Positions 36,683 to 45,257 of a stretch of DNA of 64,000 nt are shown in pieces. A program made the translations under genes and the position numbers. Where the stretch lies: assembly GCF_007176755.1 (NCBI RefSeq), contig NZ_BJTV01000010.1, forward strand, positions 186,001 through 250,000. The letters run 5' to 3'. Each line of letters starts with the position of its first letter. Within the stretch, counting starts at the first letter, position 1. This DNA comes from Streptomyces sp. 1-11. Lineage in GTDB: Bacteria; Actinomycetota; Actinomycetes; Streptomycetales; Streptomycetaceae. The notes below the pieces were generated by a model that saw nothing but the letters and a program-made list of their open reading frames with translations, ran no database searches and was not told where the DNA came from.

Positions 36683-37174
36683 TCAGGCCCGCAGCCACTC
36701 CGTGACGACCACCTGGCCGCCGGTGCGCAGGCGCAGGGCGAACGGGCCGGTGGGCGGGGCGTCGCTGGTGAAGCGGCCCAGGGTGTCGACGGTGACCGGC
36801 CGGGCCGTCTGCGGGCCGCCCAGCACCTCGACGCGGGCCGGGCCCGGCGGCAGCACCTGGCCGATCAGGCCCTCCCCGGTGACCTCGACGTCGACGATGA
36901 GGGCGCCCGCTCGGAAGGTCAGCATCCGGGGCGCGTCCGGCACTCCCCTGACGGGCAGCGCGTCCACCAGCGAGTCGAAGGTCAGCTCGGCGATGTCGGC
37001 GTCCAGGTCGTGCAGCGCGTAGGCGCCCAGGGCCAGTTGGCGCAGCTCGGCCGGGACCGGGTCCAGCGCGGCGGCCGCCTGGCGGAGTTCCTCCTCCAGC
37101 AGGGCGCCGTCGAACCCGTCGTCGTCGAAGCCCTCCTCCGGGAATCCGTCGTCGTAGTGCGCGCCGCCGCTCAT
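36683..37174 (-). CDS. Small acidic protein coupled to a sigma factor (possible anti-sigma partner)
   Basis: 163 residues from ATG 37174, overlapping the sigma-factor stop as ATGA. The N-terminus is very acidic (DDGFPEEGFDDDGFDG). A short helical part follows (RQLALGAYALHDLDADIAEL), then a C-terminal beta-rich domain resembling carboxypeptidase-regulatory-like folds (ALRLRTGGQVVVTEWLRA at the end). There is no membrane helix and no ZAS zinc motif, so it is not a classical ECF anti-sigma. Its place directly after the sigma gene suggests it modulates that sigma factor. Function inferred from context only. Confidence 0.7.
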   Translation of the reverse strand: MSGGAHYDDGFPEEGFDDDGFDGALLEEELRQAAAALDPVPAELRQLALGAYALHDLDADIAELTFDSLVDALPVRGVPDAPRMLTFRAGALIVDVEVTGEGLIGQVLPPGPARVEVLGGPQTARPVTVDTLGRFTSDAPPTGPFALRLRTGGQVVVTEWLRA

Positions 37175-37746
37175 GCCGCTCCCCGCTCGTCCATCCGGGC
37201 CCGCAGCCGGCGCAGACAGCGCTGGCGCAACGGGCCGATGCTGCCGACCGCGATGCCGAGCGCGGCCGAGACCTCCAGATAGCTCGGCGGGGGCGAGGCC
37301 ATCAGCACCCGCAGCAACTGCCGGCACCGCTCGCCGAGCGCCTCGAACTCCTGCCAGAGCCGGCGGATCCGCTCGGCCTGCGCGGCCTCCTCCTCGGAGT
37401 CGATCAGCGACTGCTCCGGCGTCCGTTCCTCACTGGCCCGGTCCAGCACCTGCGGGTCGTCCGTCAGCGTCAGCCGGGTCAGCCCCTTCAGCACCTTCAG
37501 GCACTCGTGCCGGGCCGTGCTGGCCAGCCAGGAGCCCGCCTTGTCGGGTTCCCGGAGGCGGTGCAGGTGCTGGGCGAAGCGGAACCACGCGGTCTGGTAG
37601 ACCTCGTGCGCGTCGGCTTCGGAGAGCCGGTGTGCGCGCACCACCGACCACACCAGCGGACTCAGTCCTTCCACCAGCGCCTTCCAGGCCGCAGCGTCGC
37701 CGTCGGCCGCGGACCGGACCAGCGCGCCGACCTCTGTTCGGTCCAC
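37171..37746 (-). CDS. ECF-like RNA polymerase sigma factor
   Basis: 191 residues from GTG 37746 with SD GAGGGG seven bases upstream. An ATG at 37809 overlapping the subtilase stop as ATGA would add 21 residues. Region 2 contains SPLVWSVVRAHRLSEADAHEVYQ and TAWFRFAQHL; region 4 contains a helix-turn-helix (SYLEVSAALGIAVGSIGPLRQRCLRRLR). Proteins of this group usually pair with an S8 protease and a CHAT protein in Streptomyces neighbourhoods (from memory, near SCO6996). It is co-transcribed with the subtilase upstream and the acidic protein downstream. The sigma factor may control the divergent CHAT gene (inference). Confidence 0.85.
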   Translation of the reverse strand: MDRTEVGALVRSAADGDAAAWKALVEGLSPLVWSVVRAHRLSEADAHEVYQTAWFRFAQHLHRLREPDKAGSWLASTARHECLKVLKGLTRLTLTDDPQVLDRASEERTPEQSLIDSEEEAAQAERIRRLWQEFEALGERCRQLLRVLMASPPPSYLEVSAALGIAVGSIGPLRQRCLRRLRARMDERGAA

Positions 37747-37805
37747 GGCTCCACCCCTCGTGTACGGCACGTCATCGTACGCCGTGGAGCGGAGCGTTCC
37801 GGCCC

Positions 37806-39230
37806 TCATACGTGCTGGACCGGGATCGCGACCGGGGTCGGTCGCCAGGTGGCCGGGCGGAGCACCGGCACGTGCGCCCCGCGCACCTCCGCGGACTCCC
37901 TGACCGAGCCGAGCAGTTGCGCCCTGGCCGCGCGCGGGTCGCGTTCCTTGTGCGCCGTCATGTGGGCGGCGACCAGCCCGGCGACGACCGGGGTGGCGAA
38001 GGAGGTGCCGCTCCACTGCGCGAGGCCGTCGAACATCACCTGGTCGGGTTTGCCGGCGCCGCTCTCCGGGGTCTCGCTCAGCACGCCCGAGTGCCGGGGG
38101 TACTGGCAGGTGCACACGTACTCGAAGCCGTACCGGCAGGAGTCGTAGGTGGAGTGCTGGTAGACGTAGGGCACGGGCGTGCGGAAACCGGTGAGGGCGC
38201 CGGTGAGGCGCTCGCCGGGGGCGTAGACCCGTACCCAGGGGCCGTGGTTGCTGAAGCAGGCGCCGGACTCGCCGTCCCCGCGCAGCGCGCCGACCGACAG
38301 CACGCAGTCCTCGTACTCGGGGAGGGCGGCGTAGGCGGCCGGCCAGAAGGGGTTCTCACTGGCGTTGTTGCCGGCGGCGGCCACCAGCAGGGTGCCCTGC
38401 TCGCGCAGTTCCCGCATGAAGGCGTCGAGGCCGAGCAGTCCGTCGGTGCGGCCGTTGGACGTGCCGGCCGAGAGGCTGATGATGTCGGGCCAGCCTCCCT
38501 GGTCGACGGCCTCGAAGAGCCTGGCGCCGAACTCCGACTCCAGGACGGCGCCCGCGTCGGCGAGCGTGCCCCGCACGGTGATGTCGGTGTTGGGGGCGAC
38601 GGCGGCGACGATCCCGGCGATGAACGTGCCGTGTCCGACGTACTGCCGCAGCACGCCGTCGGGGCCGGTCTCGACGGCCTGCGGGTCGCCGGTGGTGTGC
38701 GCGAGCGGCGGGTAGGAGCCGTGGTCGTGCACCAGGCCGGTGTCGACGACGAGGACGCCGACGGCGGTGGCCGGGTCGTAGGGGGTGCCGGCCGGGGCCG
38801 GGTTGGGCGGCTCGCCGTGCCGCGCGGGGACCGGTTCGTCACCGGGGCAGGCGTTGACCGCGATGTGCACGACGTGGTTGCGGCTGACCAGGCGGCGCCC
38901 CTGGCGGCCCTCGGCCTCGCGCAGGGCGCCCAGGGCGTGCGGGACGACGTCCTCGCCGAGGCCGGGGTCGCCGACCCGGATGCGGGTGACGCCGGTGCGG
39001 TTGGCCGCCGGGCCGGTCCGGCGCACGTGGTCCGGGACCAGGCCCCGGGTGTCGGTGAAGTGACGGCGCACGGTGTCCTCGACCAGCCGCGCTTCCTCGC
39101 CGTCGCGGGCGAGGACGACACCCTTCTCGTAGAGGAACTCCGCGGCGTCGTCCGGTCCCATGGCCAGCGCGGTGCCGGGCATCGCGCGCTGGATGTGGCC
39201 GAACTGCTCGTGGAATCGCTGAGGTGCCAT
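37806..39230 (-). CDS. Intracellular S8 subtilisin-like serine protease
   Basis: 474 residues from ATG 39230, SD GGAGG seven bases upstream. The triad is visible: Asp163 in GVLVVDTGL, His200 in YVGHGTFIAG, Ser410 in SGTSFATPVVAG; the oxyanion Asn is in VAAAGNNAS (about 288). The first 150 residues look like a non-standard N-terminal domain, not a secretion pro-peptide, and there is no signal peptide, so the protease is probably cytoplasmic. Cysteines cluster at 364-376 (SCRYGFEYVCTCQY). It lies upstream of a sigma factor gene and divergent from a CHAT protease gene, which suggests a regulated proteolytic cascade. Confidence 0.88.
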   Translation of the reverse strand: MAPQRFHEQFGHIQRAMPGTALAMGPDDAAEFLYEKGVVLARDGEEARLVEDTVRRHFTDTRGLVPDHVRRTGPAANRTGVTRIRVGDPGLGEDVVPHALGALREAEGRQGRRLVSRNHVVHIAVNACPGDEPVPARHGEPPNPAPAGTPYDPATAVGVLVVDTGLVHDHGSYPPLAHTTGDPQAVETGPDGVLRQYVGHGTFIAGIVAAVAPNTDITVRGTLADAGAVLESEFGARLFEAVDQGGWPDIISLSAGTSNGRTDGLLGLDAFMRELREQGTLLVAAAGNNASENPFWPAAYAALPEYEDCVLSVGALRGDGESGACFSNHGPWVRVYAPGERLTGALTGFRTPVPYVYQHSTYDSCRYGFEYVCTCQYPRHSGVLSETPESGAGKPDQVMFDGLAQWSGTSFATPVVAGLVAAHMTAHKERDPRAARAQLLGSVRESAEVRGAHVPVLRPATWRPTPVAIPVQHV

Positions 39231-39358
39231 GGTGTGTCCTCCCCCTCGGGACGGTGTCCGACAGTCAGAGTCGCCCGACGGCCCGTTGATACAGCCGGCC
39301 GGTGCGGCGCTCGGTGACAACGGCGAACCCGTGGGACGGGTTTGCGCAGGCCACTACC

Positions 39359-41971
39359 ATGCGAGGGGTGACAGCGGGAAGCGAGCCGGTCCTCGAACTG
39401 CTGCCCTTGGTGTTCGCCGACCCCGGCGAGGCCCGGGCGCGCGCGGAGCACGTGCTGCACACCGGCCCGCCGCCGCTGCACGCCAGCGTCGCGCACCAGG
39501 TGCTCGGCATCTGGCAGCGGGACTTCGGCGACCTGCGGATCGCCCTCAGGCATCTGCGCCGGGCCCGTGACCTGGCCGCGCGGGCCGAGTCGGCGGAGCG
39601 TGAGGCGGACGTGCTGGCGACACTGGGGGTCGCACTGGTGCACGCGGGGCGCACGCGGCAGGGACTGGCCTCGTTCGAGCAGGGGGTCGCGCGGGGCAGC
39701 GGACACACCAGGGCCCGGGTGCGCTACCGGCGGGCCTATGTGTGGTGGGTGCTGGGCCACCACCGGGAGGCGCTCGAGGACGTGCGCCGGGCGCTGCCCG
39801 CCCTGCGGCAGGCCGGTGACGGCATCTGGACGGCGCGGGCGCTGACGCTGCGGGCCACCGTGCACCTGGCGCTGGGCGCGGTGGACCGGGCGGTCGCGGA
39901 CTTCACGGCGGCGGAGCGGCTGTGGGACACCACCGGCCAGGAGCACGACAAGGCGGACGCGGTGGAGAGCCGGGGCCTCGCCGCGTTCCGCTCCGGGGAC
40001 ATCCCGGCCGCGCTGCGCCTGCTGGACGAGGCGCAGGAGCGGTACGCCAAGCTCGGCACGCCCACCTTCATGCTGTCGGTGCGGCGCTGCGAGGTGCTGA
40101 TGGCCGCCGGGCTCGCGCCCGAGGCGCTCACCGAGGCGGACACCGCGATCGCGCTGCTGGACCGGATCGGCGGGCAGTCCACGCGCAAGGCCGAGCTGCT
40201 GCTGGCCGCGGCGCGTGCCGCCCGCTCGGCCGGCAAGGCGGACGTCGCCACCGACCGTGCCGCCCAGGCGGTCCGGCTGTTCGCCAGGCAGCGGCGCACC
40301 TGGTGGGAGACGCACGCCCGGCTGGTGCTGACCGAGGCGCGGGCGGCGGCGGGGCCCGGCTCGGGCCGGCTGGTCGCGGACGCGGCCCGGGTCGCCGAGC
40401 GGCTGGCCTCCTTCGGTTCGCCCGCCGCGCCGGAGGCCTCGCTGCTCGCCGGGCGGATCGCGCTGGCGCTGGGGCGGACGGCGGACGCGGAGCGGCATCT
40501 GGCGGCCGCCGCCCGCGGCAGGCACTCCGGTCCGCCGCCGGCCCGGGTGACGGGCTGGGTGGCGCAGGCGCTGCGCGCCCGGGCGGCGGGTTCCGGGCGC
40601 GGCGTGCTGCAGGCCTGCCGGCGGGGCCTGGCGGTGCTCGACGACCACCGGATGACCCTGGGCGCCTCCGAGCTGCGGGCCCGTGTCACCGCGCAGGGGG
40701 CGGAACTGGCCGCGCTCGCCCAGGAGGTGGGCCTGGCGCAGGGCGGTCCGCGACGGCTGCTGGAGTGGAGCGAGCGGTGGCGGGCGACCGTGCTGGCCGC
40801 GCCGCCCGCCCGGCCGCCCGCCGACCCGGCGCTGCTCGGCGGGATCACCGCCTACCGGGAGATAGCGGCCCGCGCCGACGAGGCGCGGATGGAGGGCCGG
40901 CCGGTGCCCGCCCTGGAGCGCGAACAGCGGCGGCTGGAACGGGAGATCCGCTCCCGCACCCACCACATACGCGGTGACGCGCCCGGCGTCGGCGGCCGCT
41001 TCGACACGGCCCGGCTGCTGGAGCGTCTCGGGGACGCCCGGCTGGTCGAACTCGCCGTGGTGGACGGCCGGGTGCACATCCTGCTGTGCGGGCGGGGCCG
41101 GGTCCGGCGGTTCTCGGGCGGGGCGCTCGCGGAGGCGGTGTCCGAGGCGGAGCACGTGCAGGCCGGGCTGCGCCGGCTGGCGCACCCGGGTGGCGAGGCG
41201 CGGCTTCCGCTGGTGGAGGCGGCCGGCCGGCGCCTGGAGGAACTGCTGCTGGGCGGTGCCGCGGCGCGTCTCGGGTCCGGTCCCGTGGTGATCGTGCCGC
41301 CGGGCGCGCTGCACCGGGTGCCGTGGGCGCTGCTGCCGGCGCTGCGGGAGCGGGTGCTCAGTGTGTCGCCGTCGGCGGGCAGTTGGCTGCGGGCGCGGGA
41401 GACCGCGCCGCCGGGCGGCGGCCGGCATGTGCTGGTGCGCGGCCCGGGCCTGGCCACGGGCGGCGCGGAGGTGCCCGAACTTGCGGACCGGTACGGCGAC
41501 GCCACGGTGCTGGAGGGGCCGCGGGCGCAAGTGCCCCGGGTGCTGGAGCACCTGGACGGCGCGGCCCTCGCGCATCTCGCCGCGCACGGCACGTTCCGTG
41601 CGGACAGTCCGCTGTTCTCCGCGCTACGGATGGCGGACGGCCCGCTGATCGTCCACGACTTCGAGCGCCTGGCCCGCAGCCCGTACCGGATCATCCTGTC
41701 GAGCTGCGACACCGCCCGGCTCGCCTCGGTGGGCGCCGACGAACTTCTGGGCCTGGTCACCGCGTTGCTCCCCCTGGGCACGGCCGGGGTGGTGGCGAGC
41801 AGCGCGCCGGTCAACGACGCGGCCGTGGTGCCGCTGATGCTCGCCCTGCACAAGGGCCTCGACGCGGGCCTCTCCCTCGCCGAGGCCCTGCGCGACGCCC
41901 GCGCCGCCCAGCCGGGTGACGCGGTCCACCAGGCGACGGGGTGGGCGTTCGCGGCGTTCGGGGCGGCCTGA
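39359..41971 (+). CDS. TPR-CHAT (caspase-like) protease
   Basis: 870 residues from ATG 39359 (GTG 39368 is an alternative; neither has a clear SD). Residues about 10-430 are helical TPR-like repeats (GIWQRDFGDLRIALRHLRRA and several A..L.R units). The C-terminal CHAT domain (about 590-870) has the His/Cys dyad: His743 in LAHLAAHGTF and Cys783 in IILSSCDTARL. CHAT proteins are caspase/separase-fold peptidases; TPR-CHAT proteins act in bacterial conflict systems, for example Csx29 with type III-E CRISPR effectors. Here the neighbours are a subtilase and a sigma factor, transcribed divergently from a 128-base gap. Confidence 0.88.
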   Translation: MRGVTAGSEPVLELLPLVFADPGEARARAEHVLHTGPPPLHASVAHQVLGIWQRDFGDLRIALRHLRRARDLAARAESAEREADVLATLGVALVHAGRTRQGLASFEQGVARGSGHTRARVRYRRAYVWWVLGHHREALEDVRRALPALRQAGDGIWTARALTLRATVHLALGAVDRAVADFTAAERLWDTTGQEHDKADAVESRGLAAFRSGDIPAALRLLDEAQERYAKLGTPTFMLSVRRCEVLMAAGLAPEALTEADTAIALLDRIGGQSTRKAELLLAAARAARSAGKADVATDRAAQAVRLFARQRRTWWETHARLVLTEARAAAGPGSGRLVADAARVAERLASFGSPAAPEASLLAGRIALALGRTADAERHLAAAARGRHSGPPPARVTGWVAQALRARAAGSGRGVLQACRRGLAVLDDHRMTLGASELRARVTAQGAELAALAQEVGLAQGGPRRLLEWSERWRATVLAAPPARPPADPALLGGITAYREIAARADEARMEGRPVPALEREQRRLEREIRSRTHHIRGDAPGVGGRFDTARLLERLGDARLVELAVVDGRVHILLCGRGRVRRFSGGALAEAVSEAEHVQAGLRRLAHPGGEARLPLVEAAGRRLEELLLGGAAARLGSGPVVIVPPGALHRVPWALLPALRERVLSVSPSAGSWLRARETAPPGGGRHVLVRGPGLATGGAEVPELADRYGDATVLEGPRAQVPRVLEHLDGAALAHLAAHGTFRADSPLFSALRMADGPLIVHDFERLARSPYRIILSSCDTARLASVGADELLGLVTALLPLGTAGVVASSAPVNDAAVVPLMLALHKGLDAGLSLAEALRDARAAQPGDAVHQATGWAFAAFGAA

Positions 41972-41978
41972 GAGGACG

Positions 41979-42143
41979 GCCGCAGGGGGTGGGCCGGCAC
42001 GGTGGCCGGATGCGTTGGGACGGCCGTGAGGACGGCCGGGCCGGCACGGTGGCCGGATGCGTTGGGACGGCCGTGAGGACGGCCGGGCCGGGAGCATGGC
42101 CGGATGCGTTGTGACGGCCGTGAGGACGGCCGGGCCGGGAGCG
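41979..42143. repeat. Minisatellite of 47-bp units between the CHAT and LuxR genes
   Basis: Unit boundaries fall at 42027 and 42074, with an almost complete copy before (from about 41986) and a partial copy after (42121-42143). The marker TGGCCGGATGCGTTG recurs at 42003, 42050 and 42097, exactly 47 bases apart. Copies differ at only a few positions (GGCACGGT against GGAGCATG). The units carry GGACGGCC/GGCCGTCC-type inverted sequences. The array lies between two convergent genes and may serve as a bidirectional terminator. Confidence 0.85.
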
Positions 42144-42188
42144 CGTGCGCCGTTCGGAGGGGCCCGCACGCGGTACGGGCCCCTCTGG

Positions 42189-43973
42189 TCAGGCGGGTTC
42201 CGCTGTGGCGGCGTCCGTGAGCCACGGCAGGGCTGCGCGGTCGCCGGTGCCGAGGCGGGCGTACGCTCCGTAGAGGTGGTTGCCGACGGTCCGGACGGAG
42301 AGCGTCAGCCGCTCGGCGATCTGCCGGTTGCTCAGACCGGACGCCGCGAGGGCGACGATCTGCCGTTGGCGCGCGGTGAGTTCGCCGAGGACGAGTCCGG
42401 CGAGCGCCGGCGTGCGGGCGCCCTGGCAGCGGTGGGCCAGCGCCAGCGCCCGGGTGCGGGAGAGACGGGCGGCGCGCGGGTCGCGGTGGACCGGTACGGC
42501 CTGCGCGTGCGCCTCGGCCGCGAACAGCAGGAAGCCGCGCTCCGCCAGCGCGTCGGCGGCCCGGTCGAGGGCGGGGCCGTCGCCGCGGGCGAGCGCGTCG
42601 GCGTGCCGGGCGAACACACCGTCGCCCGTCAGCCGTCCGGCGACCCGCTCCGGCGCCCCGAGCCGCACGGCGTCGTACAGCGCGAGCACCTCGTCCCCGG
42701 CGATCCGCTCCAGGGCGCCGTCGAGGTCGCCGCCGGCCGCCGCGGCCCACACCCCGGTGCCCGTGACGTCGCCCGACTGACCTGCCGCTAAGTTTAGTTC
42801 GACGCGGCAGTCGGTGTCCTCCGGCGCCGCGCGCAGCCCTTCGCGCGCCCAGGCGGCCGCCTCGCGCAGTTCTCCGCGCAGCCGGGCGTACCGGGCGCGT
42901 ACGGCGGCGTAGCCGCCCGGGACCGGCAGCCCCTCGGACAGCAGCCAGTCCCCGACCGGCGTCGGCACGGCCCGCACGTCGTGCCGCTCCAGCCGGCGTT
43001 CCAGCGCGGCCCGTTCGACCGCCAGGGCGGGTTCGCACCGGTCCGGGGTGCGGGCCAGCCGACGGGCCTGCAGGGGGCCCGCGGTGGCGCGCAGGGCCGG
43101 GCCGTGCAGAGGGTGGGCGAGGCGGACCGAGCCGTGGCCGTCGACGGCGATCAGCCGGTCCCGCTCGAGCCGTTCGAGGACGTCCGGGTCGAGGCCGTGG
43201 AGGGCGAGCGGCAGGGGCTCGGCGAAGGCGAGCCGGTACAGGGTCTCGCGCTCGTCGGCGTCGGACCGGTCGAGGACGTCGGCCAGGCGCTCCCGGACGG
43301 TCGCGGTGACCGGGACCGGACCGCGCCACGCCCATCCGCCGCCGCCCGGCAGCCGGATCAGCGCACCAGAGCCGCGCAGCGCCCCCAGCAGGTCCCGCAG
43401 CAGCCGCAGATCGCCCTGGCACAACCGGTGCAGGCGGCTCATGGTGAGTGCTTCGAGGCCGGCGGTGGCGAGGAGCCGGTCGGTGTCCTCGCGGGGCAGC
43501 GGCGGCAGCGGCAGGCGCGGCAGCAGCTCCCCCGTCCACAGCCGGGAGACCGCGCCGGGCACGGGCACGCCGTCGGTGGCGGTCACCGCAAGCCGGGTGC
43601 CGCCCCGCACGGCGAGCTGGTGCACGAGCGCGGCGGAGGCCTCGTCGAGCAGATGGGCGTCGTCGACGACGAGGAGGCGTACGCCGGACAGGAGCCGCAC
43701 CGCGCGATGGAGCGAGACGGTGTCGGGCAGCAGGTGCGCGAAGGCCGCGAAGCGCAGGCCGCGGGTCCCGGGAGTGCCGGTCACCCGGGCGCAGTCCAGG
43801 CCCCGGGCGGCTTCCGTGATCAGCCGGGTCTTGCCCCGGCCGGGCGGTCCGGTCACCACGATGCCGGGCCGTACGCCCGACAACGCCCGTCGCACCAGGT
43901 CCAGTTCGTCCTCGCGCCCGGTGAACGGCCAGGGCAGTTCCAGCGTCTTCGCGTCCTGATCGTGAGTCGTCAC
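42189..43973 (-). CDS. LAL-type LuxR-family transcriptional regulator with a TTA codon
   Basis: 594 residues from GTG 43973; the SD is poor. The N-terminal ATPase domain has Walker A VTGPPGRGKTRLI and a Walker B-like RLLVVDDAHLL. The C-terminal LuxR helix-turn-helix is LTARQRQIVALAASGLSNRQIAERL. At about 594 residues it is shorter than typical 900-residue LAL regulators. Codon 395 (42789-42791) is TTA, read in Streptomyces by the bldA tRNA, so synthesis should depend on development; two rarer Leu codons (CTA, TTA) stand in ELNL. From memory the absR2 regulator of S. coelicolor occupies this place. Confidence 0.88.
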   Translation of the reverse strand: MTTHDQDAKTLELPWPFTGREDELDLVRRALSGVRPGIVVTGPPGRGKTRLITEAARGLDCARVTGTPGTRGLRFAAFAHLLPDTVSLHRAVRLLSGVRLLVVDDAHLLDEASAALVHQLAVRGGTRLAVTATDGVPVPGAVSRLWTGELLPRLPLPPLPREDTDRLLATAGLEALTMSRLHRLCQGDLRLLRDLLGALRGSGALIRLPGGGGWAWRGPVPVTATVRERLADVLDRSDADERETLYRLAFAEPLPLALHGLDPDVLERLERDRLIAVDGHGSVRLAHPLHGPALRATAGPLQARRLARTPDRCEPALAVERAALERRLERHDVRAVPTPVGDWLLSEGLPVPGGYAAVRARYARLRGELREAAAWAREGLRAAPEDTDCRVELNLAAGQSGDVTGTGVWAAAAGGDLDGALERIAGDEVLALYDAVRLGAPERVAGRLTGDGVFARHADALARGDGPALDRAADALAERGFLLFAAEAHAQAVPVHRDPRAARLSRTRALALAHRCQGARTPALAGLVLGELTARQRQIVALAASGLSNRQIAERLTLSVRTVGNHLYGAYARLGTGDRAALPWLTDAATAEPA

Positions 43974-44015
43974 ACGAACAGGAGCGCGCCTGCTCAGTTC
44001 TGATACACGCCGACT

Positions 44016-44033
44016 TGAGTACCCCCCGACTCA
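44016..44033. promoter_or_regulatory. Inverted repeat TGAGT-N8-ACTCA upstream of the LAL regulator
   Basis: Perfect 5-base arms (44016-44020, 44029-44033) lie 43 bases upstream of the regulator start codon, near a -10-like TATCAG on the leftward strand. It may be an activator or autoregulatory site. The rest of the gap to 44363 is G/C-rich, with a 20-base direct repeat at 44235-44254 and 44257-44276, and shows no gene. Confidence 0.35.
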
Positions 44034-44363
44034 GGTGCCCGGACCGCCGGGTACGGCACTCTGTCGGTCCAGGCCACATCCGGGCACCGGGGGGAGCGGT
44101 CGGGGGACGTCACCTTCGGGGGAGGGAGACGTCCTCCGGCCTCGCCGTCGCGCCCGAGGGGAGGCGGCCCGTGCCCCGGTCCGCTGAGCGGCCGGGCGTG
44201 CCGCGGCGTCGAGGGGGCGTCCGTACGGCGGACCGGCACGGGACCGGCGCGGGGACGGCACGGGACCGGCGCGGGGGTCACCCGAACGCCACGCTGTGCT
44301 CGTCCACCGGCCGGGCCGGTGCTGATGTGGAGGGACGCACCGCGCTTCGAGGAGGCAGCCGCG

Positions 44364-45203
44364 ATGGACCGTCCGTCCCGCCCCGCACGTGTTCTCGCCT
44401 CGGCGCTGGCGACGGGGACCCTGCTCGTCACCGCCGCCTGCGCCGACGGGACCGGGTCCCCCGAGGCCGCGCCGGCCTCCCCGGCGGCGGAGCAGTCCCC
44501 GGCCTCCCCGTCCCCGGCCTCCCCGTCGCCCTCGTCCCCCTCCCCGTGGCCCACGCGGGCGCTGACCACCGGCGGGGCGAAGGCCGCGCTGATCACCCGG
44601 GCCGACCTCGGGGACGGGTGGAACCAGGTGAACAACGCGGCGAGCTGGCGCGACAAGCTCCTGGCCGGCAAGGTCGACGTCGCCTCGTTCCTGAACGGGA
44701 AAACCGGGTCCCAGGACTGCCAGAAGCTGCTCGACAGCCTGTACTCGGACACCCTGCTGGGCCGGCCGGTGGGAGCGTCGGCGCTGACCGGCTTCACGAA
44801 CGGCGACGCCCGGCTGCTGTACCAGGTGGGCGACTACGGCAAGGGATCGCTGGAGAAGTCCCTGGACTGGATGAAGAGCCTGGCGCAGACCTGCGGCCAC
44901 TTCACCGTGACCGGCTCGGGCGGCGGCAAGCGGACGGTGCGGGTGGTGAGCAGTGCGCTGCCCGCGGTCGGGGACGGCCGGCAGGGGCTCACCCTCACCG
45001 TGCAGGGCACCGCCGACGGCGCGCCCGTCACGCTCGTCCTGGACGTGGCCGCCGTACGGGCCGGCTCCTCGGGGATCGTGGTCACCAACGGCGGCCCGTC
45101 CGGTGTCGACCACGGCGCCACCGAGACGGCGGTACGGCAGGGCGCCCAGCGTCTGCAGCAGGTGCTCGCCGGGAAGACGCCGTCCCCGACCGCGACGGGC
45201 TGA
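44364..45203 (+). CDS. Secreted lipoprotein of unknown function
   Basis: 279 residues from ATG 44364, SD GGAGG eight bases upstream. The signal peptide ends in a lipobox LLVTAAC, so Cys25 or so is lipidated and the protein is anchored outside the membrane. A linker of repeated SPSPASPSP units spans residues about 38-60. The remaining domain begins with LTTGGAKAALITRADLGDGW, a motif found in many actinobacterial sensor-domain or PknH-like lipoproteins, and contains two cysteines (SQDCQK, AQTCGH) that could form a disulfide. It may sense an extracellular ligand. It is transcribed away from the LAL regulator. Confidence 0.82.
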   Translation: MDRPSRPARVLASALATGTLLVTAACADGTGSPEAAPASPAAEQSPASPSPASPSPSSPSPWPTRALTTGGAKAALITRADLGDGWNQVNNAASWRDKLLAGKVDVASFLNGKTGSQDCQKLLDSLYSDTLLGRPVGASALTGFTNGDARLLYQVGDYGKGSLEKSLDWMKSLAQTCGHFTVTGSGGGKRTVRVVSSALPAVGDGRQGLTLTVQGTADGAPVTLVLDVAAVRAGSSGIVVTNGGPSGVDHGATETAVRQGAQRLQQVLAGKTPSPTATG

Positions 45204-45257
45204 CGGCCCCGAAGGCCCCTCCCCCGGCCCCCGTCCGGCCGGCCGCGGCCGCGCCCG

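Noticed and set aside
39302..39358. Earlier start for the CHAT protein
   Set aside because: The extra 19 residues have no SD and lie in the divergent promoter region.
41979..42143. 47-bp repeats considered as CRISPR
   Set aside because: The units are directly adjacent with no unique spacers, so it is a minisatellite.
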